DNA from: G963663365 sp963663365 | GTDB taxonomy: Bacteria > Hinthialibacterota > Hinthialibacteria > Hinthialibacterales > G963663365 | NCBI GenBank assembly: GCA_963663365.2 | Contig: CAXXIH010000008.1 | Coordinates: 930,001-994,000, forward strand | Length of the DNA: 64,000 nucleotides | Reading direction: 5' to 3' | Made by a program: the position numbers and the translations under genes | Shown here: one piece after another, positions 43,658 through 53,097 of the stretch | Numbering within the stretch: the first letter of the stretch is position 1 | How the letters are laid out: each line of letters starts with the position of its first letter | The notes under the pieces: generated by a model | Databases searched by the model: none | Told to the model about the DNA's origin: nothing | The model's input: the letters and a program-made list of their open reading frames with translations, nothing else

Positions 43658-44047
43658 TCAATGTGTTACATAGCCTTCCACCGCATTGACTTGACCTTCA
43701 AGCAATCCCCAAACCATTACATCTCCGCTAGAGGCTTCGATCATTGCGAAACGATGATTGTTTGAGAATGCGACCTCGCTAATTTCACCAGTCTCCAACT
43801 CATGATCGAGGACTCTCTGACCGTTGGACGTATCCCAAACTACAAACCGGTCATCGGTCCAAGTAACTGCAAGACGGCCATCCTGTGAGATACCAATTCC
43901 GTCAATATCACCATCGATGCTGTCCGTGACAAGTTGCACAGGTGTGAGTTCCGCCTCAGTACTGTCAGAGGTGGCTGCACCTACAAGCAATGTCAACGAC
44001 ACACCAATCGCGATTCCGAGAAGTAGATTTTTGAGTTCTGATTTCAT
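43658..44047 (-). CDS. small exported WD40-like protein
   Basis: 129 residues. The N-terminus has one hydrophobic segment (about 8-25, LLLGIAIGVSLTLLVGAA) as signal or anchor. The rest holds about two beta-propeller-like blades (IGISQDGRLAVTWTDDRFVV-WD, VAFSNNHRFAMIEASSGDVM), too few for a closed propeller, so it may be a truncated relic or an oligomerising piece. AAGGAG lies 8 nt before ATG. Shares the AT-rich block with the beta-helix gene. The flanking stretches 43483-43657 and 44048-44344 show no gene. Confidence 0.65.
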   Translation of the reverse strand: MKSELKNLLLGIAIGVSLTLLVGAATSDSTEAELTPVQLVTDSIDGDIDGIGISQDGRLAVTWTDDRFVVWDTSNGQRVLDHELETGEISEVAFSNNHRFAMIEASSGDVMVWGLLEGQVNAVEGYVTH

Positions 44048-44344
44048 TTCTCCGCTCCTTAATGAGTTGTGGCCTTTGGCTGCTACAATGAAATGTACAA
44101 TATTTCAGGAATTATCTTTGGTCAGGAAAGAAGAAGTCTTACCCCCCCCTATTCCCGTTCAAACACCTCAGAATCATTGGGTGTGGTGATAGAACGATAT
44201 CAAGTCGGAACACACTATGGATAGTATTAACAGAGAGACACCACGTCACCTTTCTGCATAGACACGATGACAACCAAAGAATACACCAAGAAATCCAATT
44301 CCCTGCCCCCCTGCTTGCCCGCTGTGCTCAGAGCGTCTATAAAC

Positions 44345-44941
44345 ATGGCCATGCTTACGATTCATCTACCGGGAAAGAATAGAGTGCCGGGCGCGATTCC
44401 GGCGGGGCCGATTTGGGTCTTGGCAGCGGCTGTTTTCATGGCGGGATGTGCGGGCGGCTGGAAACCCAGCGTTCCCAAAATCCCCAGCCGTGACTGGCAA
44501 CCGTTGGTTTATGGCGACAAATATAAGTCCATCCACATCCCTGTGCTGAAAAACGAAACCTTCCAATATGGGCTGGAAGAGAACTTGACCGCCGCGCTGA
44601 TCGAACATTTCATGAACGACGGCCGCCTGCGGATCACCCGCCGCAAGAACGCCGATCTGATTCTGGAAGGCGCAATCACACATGTGGAGCAGATTCCCCT
44701 GGCCTATGACGATGAGGACCGTGCGGTCGGATATGATCTGTTGATCCATGTAACCATGCGGCTGGTCGAGCCGTATGACACCAGCGATCCCGACGCGGAA
44801 CCGGTGGTAGTCCAACCTCCCCGCGAGTTTGAAGTGCGCGGACCATCGATGCTCACGCAAGAACCGGCTCAAAGCCGGACACGGGACCTATCACTGGCGC
44901 TGGCCGATCAAATTTTCAGCAAGTTTTTCGAAGGCTGGTAA
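44345..44941 (+). CDS. lptE: LptE-like outer-membrane LPS-assembly lipoprotein
   Basis: 198 residues from ATG 44345. A signal peptide ends in a lipobox (VFMAGC, C35). The mature part has the LptE pattern: KSIHIPVLKNETFQYGLEEN, LTAALIEHFMNDGRLRITRR, NADLILEGAIT and a late TRDLSLALADQIFSKFFEGW. LptE is the plug of the LptD translocon that puts LPS in the outer leaflet; its presence indicates a diderm envelope. Followed 35 nt later by holA, as in many bacteria (lptE-holA pairing), which strengthens the call. The frame is open to 44267; the start is uncertain. Confidence 0.8.
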   Translation: MAMLTIHLPGKNRVPGAIPAGPIWVLAAAVFMAGCAGGWKPSVPKIPSRDWQPLVYGDKYKSIHIPVLKNETFQYGLEENLTAALIEHFMNDGRLRITRRKNADLILEGAITHVEQIPLAYDDEDRAVGYDLLIHVTMRLVEPYDTSDPDAEPVVVQPPREFEVRGPSMLTQEPAQSRTRDLSLALADQIFSKFFEGW

Positions 44942-44976
44942 GCCCTCCCGAATCCAAGATTTTCAGAGACTGTCTT

Positions 44977-45954
44977 ATGGCCAAGGCCGCCGCAAAAACA
45001 CCCAGGGTAACTGTCCTGGAAGGTCACGATTTGCTCGTGCTGGACGATCTGATTGCGCGTGCGGTCAAGAAACAAGGCGGGCCGGACCAGTGTGATGTAC
45101 ACCGTTTCGATGCGGATCGGGAAGAAATCCTTCAAGCAATAGAAACAGCACGGGCGCCTTCCCTGCTCTGCCCGGCCTGTGTGATTGCAATTACAAATCT
45201 CCAAGATGCCAAGGTCGATGAAGTCGAAAAACTGGCCCGGTATGTGGCTCATCCCGAGCGCGACGTCATTATGATTTTGCAGATCGGGCCGGGAAAGGCA
45301 TTGCGGAAGGCGCACAAAGACCTGATCAAAGGGCTTCCGAAATTCGACCTCAACAAAGAACGTAAGAAGGCGGTTGAACAGGCAATTGCCGATATCCAAA
45401 AAGAATTTGAGATAGAATTTGAACGTAAGGCGTTGGACGCGATCCGTGATGCCTATTCACAGCAGGCGGGGTCATGCCGGGAAGATTTGGAAAAATTGGC
45501 TCTGTATGCAGGGAAAGGCGGCAAAGTCACGGCTGAGGTCTGCCGCAGGCTGATAACGGTCGAAACCGAAGAGATCATCTGGAAAATCGGCAACGTTGTC
45601 GGCGCACGCAATGCCAAAGAAGCATTACGGGTTTTACATTCCTTGCTCGAACAAGGTGAGGAACCGGTCGTATTGCTAGGAACACTACAAACTCTTTACA
45701 GGAGATTTTGGCTTGTAAAACAAGCAGAAGCGCAAAAAGTCCCTCAGAAAGCATTGGCCGATGAAACCGGCTTGAAGGGCTACGCGCTTAAAAAGACGGT
45801 GGAACAGGCCAAAGCATTCAGTAAGGAGTATGTAGAGAAAAGTTTACGCTTATTGGCTCAAGCCGACGAAGAGTTGAAGGGCGGAAGCCGCTGGAAAGAG
45901 TTGACCCTCGAACGGTTGGTTGTGCGCTTAACCGATCGTGGGGCTAATTCCTAA
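44977..45954 (+). CDS. holA: DNA polymerase III subunit delta
   Basis: 325 residues, family length. The N-terminal AAA-like fold lacks a Walker A, as in other HolA proteins (VTVLEGHDLLVLDDLIARAV, ALRKAHKDLIKGLP); the clamp-loader collar helices are at the C-terminus (LGTLQTLYRRFWLVKQAEAQ, SLRLLAQADEELKGGSRW). It opens the beta clamp during loading at replication forks. Follows lptE on the same strand. The 296 nt beyond its stop show no gene. Confidence 0.87.
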   Translation: MAKAAAKTPRVTVLEGHDLLVLDDLIARAVKKQGGPDQCDVHRFDADREEILQAIETARAPSLLCPACVIAITNLQDAKVDEVEKLARYVAHPERDVIMILQIGPGKALRKAHKDLIKGLPKFDLNKERKKAVEQAIADIQKEFEIEFERKALDAIRDAYSQQAGSCREDLEKLALYAGKGGKVTAEVCRRLITVETEEIIWKIGNVVGARNAKEALRVLHSLLEQGEEPVVLLGTLQTLYRRFWLVKQAEAQKVPQKALADETGLKGYALKKTVEQAKAFSKEYVEKSLRLLAQADEELKGGSRWKELTLERLVVRLTDRGANS

Positions 45955-46250
45955 ACCAATTGGAAACCGGCAAAGTAACATCAAGATAAGCCTCCAATCC
46001 GCAGACAGCAGATGTTGCTATTGCTACACTCCGAAACTGCTATACCGTCCCTTCGACACCTTCAAAACTCGTGGGGTTCGGCCAGCCATGGCCAGTGAGT
46101 ATGGCGCCGGATCGCTGGGAATCCTCTTTGGGGCATACCAAAGGTTAAGCCCGCTTGGCAGAATGACCGTTAAAGTTGACGGAGCGAGGATCGTGGCGAA
46201 GGGGGAATCCGCTTCCCGCCCCGGATAATCATTTAAAACCGAGGTTGCTG

Positions 46251-47348
46251 ATGTTCTTTTTTCAAACCATGCGAGTACGGAAAAGTATTGCCATTCAGGC
46301 CATGGTTGCGCCGCTAGTATTTCTGCTTGTATCTCTGATGACTACCACTGATGCGTGGTCATTTGCCAAGGGCTGGTCCGAACAAAAACGTCCACAAAAT
46401 ATAGGCCCCAAGCCGGGTGAAACCATCACGATTCCGCCCGTACTATGGCCCGATATCGCCGCATCCGGAGATAACGTTTTTATCGTGTATACCGCGCGGG
46501 TCGATGCAACCGGTGGGCAAGGCGAGAACCTCGGTGTTGGTTTGCGTATCTCCCGTGACCGGGGCAAAACCTGGAGCGAACCGCAAAATTTATTTTTAGG
46601 CATTTGCAGCGCGCCGGCGGTTTGGGCCAAAGACAACAATGTTATGGTGGTTTGGCCGGTAGAGACCTTCGATGGAGATATCCGCAACTACAATTTGCAT
46701 TATGCTTTCAGCCAAGATGCCGGGAAGACATGGGCAATAGAAGACAGTCTGGTTGCAGCCACTCCGGGTAACGCGCTCTCCCCCCGGCTCATCAGCGCAG
46801 GTCAAAAGATCCTCCTCTGCTGGATGGAAACACCCGTCTCGGAAATCGAAACGGATTCCCCGGCGGAGATGACTCCTGAAAATATCGACATTTCAACGCT
46901 TAAACTGAAAGAGCGTAGCTCCTCTAAAAACAAAGAATTAAATCAAATCAGCATCAGCATTTATGTTGCCGATTTTGTGCCGGGCCAAGCAAAGAATTTC
47001 TCACCACGAAGGCTGGTCAGTTCATTCTTTGCCGCGCGTCCGCCGCAAACATTCACTCCGTTTCGCGATGAAGATGGAAATTACATCGTCGCTTATAATA
47101 AGAACTTCGAACTTGAGTTTTACCGTTCACGGAACGATGGCTCAACTTGGCAACGCCACGATTATAGAGCGGATTTCTTCGATCCCGCTTCCATTACATA
47201 TGTTGCTTCCGGCGAAGACGGCCCCGAAGCCATTCGTGTAGAGCGCAAACCCTACCTTCCGGTGGCGCTTCAGCACATGACACTGAAGGATGCCGAGCAA
47301 ATCACGCCGACCCGCCATTGTGCGTTCATTGCCAAGAATCGCTTATAG
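46251..47348 (+). CDS. BNR/sialidase-like surface protein, fragment 1 (frameshifted)
   Basis: 365 residues. GAGG 6 nt before the ATG decides the start; a signal peptide (about 18-36, MVAPLVFLLVSLMTTTDAWS) follows. The body has BNR/Asp-box repeats of a sialidase-type propeller: LRISRDRGKTWSEPQN, AFSQDAGKTW, YRSRNDGSTWQRHDY. The frame ends at a TAG (47346-47348), but the next frame reads on as RIAYSDGDRHVIWSG. One extra base near 47330 (for example in GCC) would give FIARIAYSDGDRH. Enzyme activity is doubtful; Asp boxes alone are structural. Confidence 0.75.
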   Translation: MFFFQTMRVRKSIAIQAMVAPLVFLLVSLMTTTDAWSFAKGWSEQKRPQNIGPKPGETITIPPVLWPDIAASGDNVFIVYTARVDATGGQGENLGVGLRISRDRGKTWSEPQNLFLGICSAPAVWAKDNNVMVVWPVETFDGDIRNYNLHYAFSQDAGKTWAIEDSLVAATPGNALSPRLISAGQKILLCWMETPVSEIETDSPAEMTPENIDISTLKLKERSSSKNKELNQISISIYVADFVPGQAKNFSPRRLVSSFFAARPPQTFTPFRDEDGNYIVAYNKNFELEFYRSRNDGSTWQRHDYRADFFDPASITYVASGEDGPEAIRVERKPYLPVALQHMTLKDAEQITPTRHCAFIAKNRL

Positions 47349-48747
47349 CGATGGCGACCGGCATGTGATTTGGAGCGGCGGACGGGAAATGTTTACGTGG
47401 ATCACGTACATGCGCACCGACGATGTACGCCCGACTTCGGAGATTATTGAACCCAAACAGAAACGTATCCGCGAATTGGATATGAAAATCACTTGGCAAG
47501 GCTCTGATAACATTTCCAGTGACAGCGAATTGGCTTATTCGTACCGCTTCGACGACGGTGAATGGTCGGAGTTCATTCCCGATACCGAGCTTGTGACACA
47601 ATCACTTCCGGATGGCGATCATACGTTTGAAGTCCGCGCGGAAGATATTGCAGGAAACCTTCAAGATCCACCTGCCAAAATCACATTCAATACAAACGAA
47701 GTTGCGCCCAAAACCACCATCACGACTCAAGCGCCCGGTGCGGCAATTGCCGAACGTTCATTTACGCTTGAATTCGAAGCGAAAGACAATACCGATACAT
47801 CCGAGAATCTTGAATACGAAGTAAAGTTAGACAACGGCGGTTGGGAGAAAGCCCAAAGTCCGACGCAGCACCGCTTTGAACGCCTGGCTAACGGACGCCA
47901 TATTCTTGCAGTCCGTGCCAAAGACAGGGCGGGCAATGTCGATGCTACTCCGCCCGCATTGACGCTTGAAGTGCAAATCGGCATCGAAGTGGTCTTTAAT
48001 GTCGTCCCCGAACCACGGACATCCAAGGAACCGATTCAGTACACCTGGGAAGGCAAAGACGCCGCAGGCGCAAGTGCTAACTTTGCGTATTTTATGAAAG
48101 TCGATAATGAAGAAAAATCATTGGGCAATGTTACATCGGTAGATCTGCCCGAACTGCCCGAAGGCGAACATACCGTTAGTTTGTGGGCGGTTGATTCAGC
48201 CGGTAACCGCTCCAACGAGCTGAGCCACACTTTCTTTATCGACCGAACCCAACCGACAACGTTCGCTTCATTCAAAGGTACTTATACAACCAGCAAGTAT
48301 CCTCAAATCCAGTTAAAAGGAGAGGATTTACCGGCAGACAAGGACGGCCAGCCGCATCGCGTATCGTTATTCGAATACCGTTACGATGACAATCCGCAAT
48401 GGAGCGAAACCTTGGTGGAAATCGGCGACACGTGGAACTCGGACCGCAAACTGTCAATGTTCGATTGGGGATATATTCTTCACGTCCGCGCCAGGGATGA
48501 GGCCGGTCTCATCGGTAACGAAGTGAGCGTCGATTTAACACTCCCCAAACGGTCGCCTATTTTGGTCTATAGCGTGGCCGGAGTTGCCGGTGTTGTTGGT
48601 TCTATTCATTCTCTTCAAAATTCTCGCAGGACGCGGACGGAGAAAACGTCCATCGGTGGCTTCCGCCCCTGTGGAGGAGACGCCCGCCAGCAGTTACGAT
48701 CCCTTCGCTTCCGGAGAAAGCGAATCATCGGACGATACGCCGAGTGA
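47290..48747 (+). CDS. Ig/triple-Tyr-type repeat region, fragment 2 (frameshifted)
   Basis: Continuation of the BNR protein; real coding in this frame is about 47331-48590. It finishes the propeller (SDGDRHVIWSGGREMFTWIT) and has four Y_Y_Y/Ig-like repeats, each with an (L/A/S)YxYRxDxGxW-like strand and ending VRAEDIAGN, VRAKDRAGN, LWAVDSAGN or VRARDEAGL. Near 48590 the frame enters a hydrophobic stretch (ILVYSVAGVAGVVG) and then turns to nonsense, while the third frame continues the membrane helix. Confidence 0.75.
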   Translation: MPSKSRRPAIVRSLPRIAYSDGDRHVIWSGGREMFTWITYMRTDDVRPTSEIIEPKQKRIRELDMKITWQGSDNISSDSELAYSYRFDDGEWSEFIPDTELVTQSLPDGDHTFEVRAEDIAGNLQDPPAKITFNTNEVAPKTTITTQAPGAAIAERSFTLEFEAKDNTDTSENLEYEVKLDNGGWEKAQSPTQHRFERLANGRHILAVRAKDRAGNVDATPPALTLEVQIGIEVVFNVVPEPRTSKEPIQYTWEGKDAAGASANFAYFMKVDNEEKSLGNVTSVDLPELPEGEHTVSLWAVDSAGNRSNELSHTFFIDRTQPTTFASFKGTYTTSKYPQIQLKGEDLPADKDGQPHRVSLFEYRYDDNPQWSETLVEIGDTWNSDRKLSMFDWGYILHVRARDEAGLIGNEVSVDLTLPKRSPILVYSVAGVAGVVGSIHSLQNSRRTRTEKTSIGGFRPCGGDARQQLRSLRFRRKRIIGRYAE

Positions 48748-48871
48748 GGAGACTTCCACTTCCAGCTACGATTCCAGCGATTACAGTTCAGACAGCTATA
48801 GTCCCGGAGGCTACGACTCGGACGATACCAAGAAGGACGATTCCTCGGACAGCTACGATCCCTTCAAGTAA
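48584..48871 (+). CDS. C-terminal membrane helix and acidic tail, fragment 3 (frameshifted)
   Basis: Third frame of the same gene. It supplies the rest of the membrane helix (VLLVLFILFKILAG), a basic stop-transfer (RGRRKR) and a repetitive Ser/Asp/Tyr tail with SSYDPF near the start and SDSYDPF at the end. An N-outside, single-span protein with a cytoplasmic tail is inferred. Joined with fragments 1 and 2 the protein would be about 870 residues. Confidence 0.7.
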   Translation: MPVLLVLFILFKILAGRGRRKRPSVASAPVEETPASSYDPFASGESESSDDTPSEETSTSSYDSSDYSSDSYSPGGYDSDDTKKDDSSDSYDPFK

Positions 48872-48900
48872 TCCAAATAACACTTGTTACGAATAAACGA

Positions 48901-48929
48901 AACGCCCGGTTCCCGCCGGGCGTTTTTTT
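48901..48929 (+). terminator. intrinsic terminator
   Basis: ACGCCCGG (48902-48909) pairs with CCGGGCGT (48916-48923) around a 6-nt loop and is followed by seven T. It lies 30 nt past the end of the BNR gene. Confidence 0.95.
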
Positions 48930-48967
48930 AATGCAGTGACAGTAATCCCTCAGCAATAAAAGAAGTG

Positions 48968-50263
48968 TTATTCAACTCTGGGGGAAACAACACGGAAACC
49001 TACGAGTACATGCGGGCCACCGGGTGGGGGTCCGGAACGATAAGCCGAACGCAAGTGCCGTTGGATATCAAAACTGGAACCGCCGCGCAGCACATGGCTG
49101 GTACCGGAAGACGGCCCTAACGGATCAATTTGAGCATCACTCGAATAGCTGCCAAGCCAGTCAGAACACCATTCCCACACGTTGCCGCTCATATCATATA
49201 AATCCCACGGATTCGGAAGTTTAAGGCCTACTGTATGCGAGGGGCCTCCACTATTACCGGTGTGCCAAGAATAATCTTCGGCCTCGCTGTAATCGGCATC
49301 ATCCCCCCAATAAAAACGCTCTGCTGTTCCCGCCCGGCAGGCGTATTCCCATTCCGCCTCTGTGGGTAACCGGAACTCCATGCCGGGATTCTGTTGTTCA
49401 AGCCATTGGCAAAACCCTACAGCATCATCCCATATTAAGTTGACAACCGGCTGATCGTCGCTATTCAAGGTAAATCCGGAATAGTCTTGGCTATCATGAT
49501 CTGAACGGTATACACGGAATTGCGCATTGGTCACTTCATACTTTCCCATATAAAAGGGCTTCGAGATCGTAACCTCATGCTGAGGACCTTCATCCGGATA
49601 GCGATCCTGCTCATCCACAGGCGAACCCATCGTAAAGGTTCCCGCAGGGATCAAAACCATATCCAAAGGCTTTGCACCTTCTGCAATGCCGGGAAGGTTA
49701 ACGGTAATAGTGGAAGGAGCCGGAATTATCTCTTTAAGCTGTTCACCACTCATACGCAGTGGCGTTACAACAATCTGATCCAGATAGACAGTCGTAGTCC
49801 CATCACCGGTAGCCACAACCTGAAATGCAGGCATCACGGCATCATCTTTGGGATCGTATAACACCTCCATCCGGTGCCAAGAACCTTGGTAGTCCTCCCC
49901 ATTTGCGGGCATGTTTGCGATTAGCGAACCATTTACGGGCGAATTCAAACCAACAAGTGCGAGAAATACATTCGGTGAATCGGTCCAAACAGAACATTCA
50001 ATCAACACCACCCCTTCGCCTGTTTCTACGGATGGACCATAAAGCAGTAAACCATCTCCGCTTTGCAGCAAAACAATCAACCCCAATCCATTAGTGCTTT
50101 GCCCATCCGGTACAGCTCCGAAAGAAAAGGACGCCTGGCCATACCCCTCCGGCGCGGTTATAAGAAGCCCATCTGCATGATCGAGATCAATCGTTACCGG
50201 CTCTTGGGCCATAGATGGCAATACGGCAAGAAGGATACCCCAAAAACTCGAGCACCATTTCAT
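48968..50263 (-). CDS. exported FGE/SUMF1-family protein
   Basis: 431 residues, AGGAGGG before ATG, signal peptide (about 1-19). Residues about 20-180 are a jelly-roll-like beta domain (GLIVLLQSGDGLLLYGP, STITVNLPG). From about 195 comes the formylglycine-generating-enzyme fold: MVLIPAGTFTMGSPVDEQDR, YMGKYEVTNAQFRVY, FRLPTEAEWEYACRAGT, NPWDLYDMSGNVWEWCSDWL, SHVLRGGSSFD, GFRVVSPRVE. True FGEs activate sulfatases through a Cys pair; I see no such pair near the C-terminus, and no sulfatase is in the window, so this is probably a FGE-fold protein of other function (for example diversified binding). Confidence 0.87.
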   Translation of the reverse strand: MKWCSSFWGILLAVLPSMAQEPVTIDLDHADGLLITAPEGYGQASFSFGAVPDGQSTNGLGLIVLLQSGDGLLLYGPSVETGEGVVLIECSVWTDSPNVFLALVGLNSPVNGSLIANMPANGEDYQGSWHRMEVLYDPKDDAVMPAFQVVATGDGTTTVYLDQIVVTPLRMSGEQLKEIIPAPSTITVNLPGIAEGAKPLDMVLIPAGTFTMGSPVDEQDRYPDEGPQHEVTISKPFYMGKYEVTNAQFRVYRSDHDSQDYSGFTLNSDDQPVVNLIWDDAVGFCQWLEQQNPGMEFRLPTEAEWEYACRAGTAERFYWGDDADYSEAEDYSWHTGNSGGPSHTVGLKLPNPWDLYDMSGNVWEWCSDWLGSYSSDAQIDPLGPSSGTSHVLRGGSSFDIQRHLRSAYRSGPPPGGPHVLVGFRVVSPRVE

Positions 50264-50366
50264 AAGAAATCCCTCCTTTTATTTTAATTCACTCCTTCGG
50301 ATTACGGTTAATGCGTATTTTTCCTACTTAGACTATAGTGAGATATTTTCCGCAATTGTTTATTTT

Positions 50367-50579
50367 CTAATTGGTCAATTCCGCCGTATCTGCTGCATAT
50401 CCAATGGCAGCCATAATATCCTCAGACGTCAGTTGAGGATAAGCCTCCAGGAGTTCGCTTTCTTTTGCCCCTTCGCTTAGTTTTCGCAAAATAAGTTCTA
50501 CGGAGATGCGTGTCCCCTTAATGACCGGCTTGCCCATCATCACTTGCGGATTCAATTCAATGCGGTTTGTGATTGTCAT
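50367..50579 (-). CDS. DUF433 antitoxin-like protein
   Basis: 70 residues. IELNPQVMMGKPVIKGTRISVELILRKLSEGA is the DUF433 (VapB45-like) winged-helix signature, with DIMAAIGYAAD at the end. GGAG 7 nt before the ATG at 50579 decides the start over a GTG two codons earlier. In most genomes a DUF5615 PIN-like toxin gene follows directly; here the next 100 nt hold none and the FGE gene comes next, so it is an orphan. Confidence 0.87.
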   Translation of the reverse strand: MTITNRIELNPQVMMGKPVIKGTRISVELILRKLSEGAKESELLEAYPQLTSEDIMAAIGYAADTAELTN

Positions 50580-50692
50580 CGCCACACTCCATGCTTTTTT
50601 ACAGTCTCGGCATGTAATCGGAAATGTCGCTCATCTTGAGCCTCAGTACTAGATCATCACCCGAAAGTGTATCACAGATTTACAGCCGCGAC

Positions 50693-53050
50693 CTATTTTT
50701 CAACAGTACCCTTTGGACGCCAAAGGAACGAACGGCGATGGATGCCGCTGCGGGGATTGCGTTCAGGCATGGGCGTATTCACAAGAACCGCAAGTTCGTT
50801 TTTGCCGGGATGAACGATTTTCGAAACATCGATATGGATCGGCTTGCGCACATCGTGATGACCGAGCCGCCAATGTTTATCCATCTCCCACTGCTGCAAT
50901 TCACCATTCACCCAAATCCACACACCCCGGTTATAGACCGCTCCAATGGTTAACCAAAGCGGTGACGCGGCTTCTTCGGCACTTAAATCAAAGTCCGTGC
51001 GATACCAGGCTTTACCCCAATAGGCCCACCCCTTTTCATCGGCATACCCTTGGTATTCCCAAGGTAAGGTTGTATCGATAGGCGCCCAGTCGTGCCCGGT
51101 TTTTCCGGAATACCACTGCTTAATCACACCAACATCTTCGGTATCCTTTTTGAAGAACCATTCCTGAGGCAGCATTTGCACAAGTTCGCCTTCTTTCCCT
51201 CCGGCTTTATCAGCCAGTTCTTGGTAGAGACTTTTATGCCATTCCAGACTGGTGCGGAATGTCCGCACCCAATCCGGGGAGTTGGGTAAAAGGCCGGGTT
51301 CAATGGCTTCAGCACGGTCCCGTATCGAAAGCATAAGATCCGCAAAGTCTACTGCCTTCTGATATTCCCCGCGTTCGAGCGCGAGTTGCATATCCAGATA
51401 GGCGTTCATGTGATCGTGCACAAGCCGAAGCATGAAAATCCGTTTTCGGATATCCGGTCCGGCATCCACGCTTCGTTTCTCGGCCTTCGCCATAAGGCGG
51501 TCCAGTTTGGAACGTACCGGAGGTGTGAGAATTATTTTCCAGAAGTTAAGTCTGCCCCAATTGCAGATTACTTTTGTATCTTCTACGGCTTTTTCGAGCG
51601 TCCAAATATAATCTTCCACCGCTTGGGCGGCATCGCCATAAAAGAGCTCACAGTATTCATCAACCAACTCCTCAACATCCGAATCGACATCCCACATCAG
51701 TCTGGCACGGACGTAATAATTGAGGTGCGTCACCATCCAGGTATTGGAGCCTTCGGTATAAAAGCCCCAAATGCCCCGTTCATGGAAATAAGGCAGATCG
51801 TACTTCAGATTGTGTAATGCGGGAAAAGGCAGATTATCGAGAGAATTACCGGGATCGTAATCGTAAATCACAATCAAATCCAACTCTTCCGACCAACGAT
51901 CCATAATGTCCTTATACAAAATGCGCTGCCAACTTTTGGGATCACCGATGCGGTGCATCGTATCCGCGGCGATTACCGCCGATTGAATACCCAGGTTAGG
52001 GCTTAGTTCACCCACACCTTCAGGAAAACGGACACGGTTCGCATAGCCATTGGTCAAAACCCAGCGGTCGGGAAATTCCTTATAGACTTCTTTGGCAATG
52101 TTGTTGGCAAAATTGAACCACACATCGCTCATGCTGGGATCGCCATACCCTTTGCCTTCGAATCCGGGCATTGCATTTTGAGTGGCCTCGCTATAGTCCA
52201 TCGGAAAACCATCGTGAGGCGCAAAACCAAAGGTCAATCCATCAGGATTGTTCCGGAAATATTCTTTGATGGTTTCCGCACCGATACGCACGGCCTCCGG
52301 CTCGGTGAGATTCAGCAGTTCCTTAAAGCGCTCGCCTTTGTCATTGAGCGCGAAGATTTCAGGATGTGTCTCAAAATATTCATCGGGCCGCAGACGGTCG
52401 ATGCTGCCATCACCCGGCAGGCTGAGTGCCAATGAATTGAGCCGGTTCCGCTTGTACCAAAGCCGATAATTTTCCTGCTGCGTCTCACTGATCGGCATCC
52501 ATCCCGAATACCAAAGGTGGCGGATACGAAAGCTGGGCCGTTCAATACGGTCCTGGTCCGGAACAACGATGGTCTTCATACGTGGGACGATTTCGCCATA
52601 CTCGCCCGGAAAATACCAACGGCATCCCAGATCATCGAGAAACGTATAGACAGCCAGGCGCGTGCCTTGGTATTCCCAATCGTCATTCCCCGCAAGAACC
52701 AGATCATTTCCAATAGTCCTGATTACGGCTGCCTCTTCTTGCATGGTATGCGTATGTCCCGAAGGGATATTCAAATTCAATACATTTAGGGCTTGGCTTC
52801 TCCCGACCAGAATCCGGCAACCAGCCACAGATTCCATTGCATCGGTGATCGGAATACGCGCTCCTGAAATTTTCTCAAGATAGGTTTGTAGTTCGAGCGC
52901 AGCATCACACACATGCTCGGGAGCATCCTTTGCGGCAACAATCGTGGTGCAAGCGCGTCCATCCTTCACAAGAACGAGTTCGGCCCAAGACAAATTTGTG
53001 AAATTGTAGAGTAAGACAATTGCGGCAGTCAGAATCGAAAAACGGCACAT
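50693..53050 (-). CDS. exported DUF4838 protein (glycoside-hydrolase-like)
   Basis: 785 residues from ATG 53050 (AAGGAG 10 nt upstream); signal peptide about 1-23. An N-terminal GH20-like alpha/beta domain (HVCDAALELQTYLEKISGAR, GTRLAVYTFLDDLGCRWYFP) precedes the DUF4838 barrel (about 170-520; LYKDIMDRWSEELDLIVIYD, ERGIWGFYTEGSN). The last 140 residues form a beta-sandwich like the sugar-binding domain of GH2 (GKAWYRTDFDLSAEEAASPL, NRGVWIWVNGELQQW, PGKNELAVLVNTP). DUF4838 proteins are linked to polysaccharide degradation, usually acting outside the cytoplasm; substrate unknown. The frame extends 68 codons upstream without conservation. Confidence 0.87.
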   Translation of the reverse strand: MCRFSILTAAIVLLYNFTNLSWAELVLVKDGRACTTIVAAKDAPEHVCDAALELQTYLEKISGARIPITDAMESVAGCRILVGRSQALNVLNLNIPSGHTHTMQEEAAVIRTIGNDLVLAGNDDWEYQGTRLAVYTFLDDLGCRWYFPGEYGEIVPRMKTIVVPDQDRIERPSFRIRHLWYSGWMPISETQQENYRLWYKRNRLNSLALSLPGDGSIDRLRPDEYFETHPEIFALNDKGERFKELLNLTEPEAVRIGAETIKEYFRNNPDGLTFGFAPHDGFPMDYSEATQNAMPGFEGKGYGDPSMSDVWFNFANNIAKEVYKEFPDRWVLTNGYANRVRFPEGVGELSPNLGIQSAVIAADTMHRIGDPKSWQRILYKDIMDRWSEELDLIVIYDYDPGNSLDNLPFPALHNLKYDLPYFHERGIWGFYTEGSNTWMVTHLNYYVRARLMWDVDSDVEELVDEYCELFYGDAAQAVEDYIWTLEKAVEDTKVICNWGRLNFWKIILTPPVRSKLDRLMAKAEKRSVDAGPDIRKRIFMLRLVHDHMNAYLDMQLALERGEYQKAVDFADLMLSIRDRAEAIEPGLLPNSPDWVRTFRTSLEWHKSLYQELADKAGGKEGELVQMLPQEWFFKKDTEDVGVIKQWYSGKTGHDWAPIDTTLPWEYQGYADEKGWAYWGKAWYRTDFDLSAEEAASPLWLTIGAVYNRGVWIWVNGELQQWEMDKHWRLGHHDVRKPIHIDVSKIVHPGKNELAVLVNTPMPERNPRSGIHRRSFLWRPKGTVEK

Positions 53051-53097
53051 CGTATGCGTCTCCTTACAATTGATTATTGGCACTGTAAAACAATTAT

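Noticed and set aside
45955..46250. Frame of 96 residues between holA and the BNR gene
   Set aside because: No conserved features; it overlaps the ribosome-binding site and lacks coding character.
48968..50263. Active formylglycine-generating enzyme for a sulfatase
   Set aside because: The fold is present but no C-terminal Cys pair or sulfatase gene is seen here.
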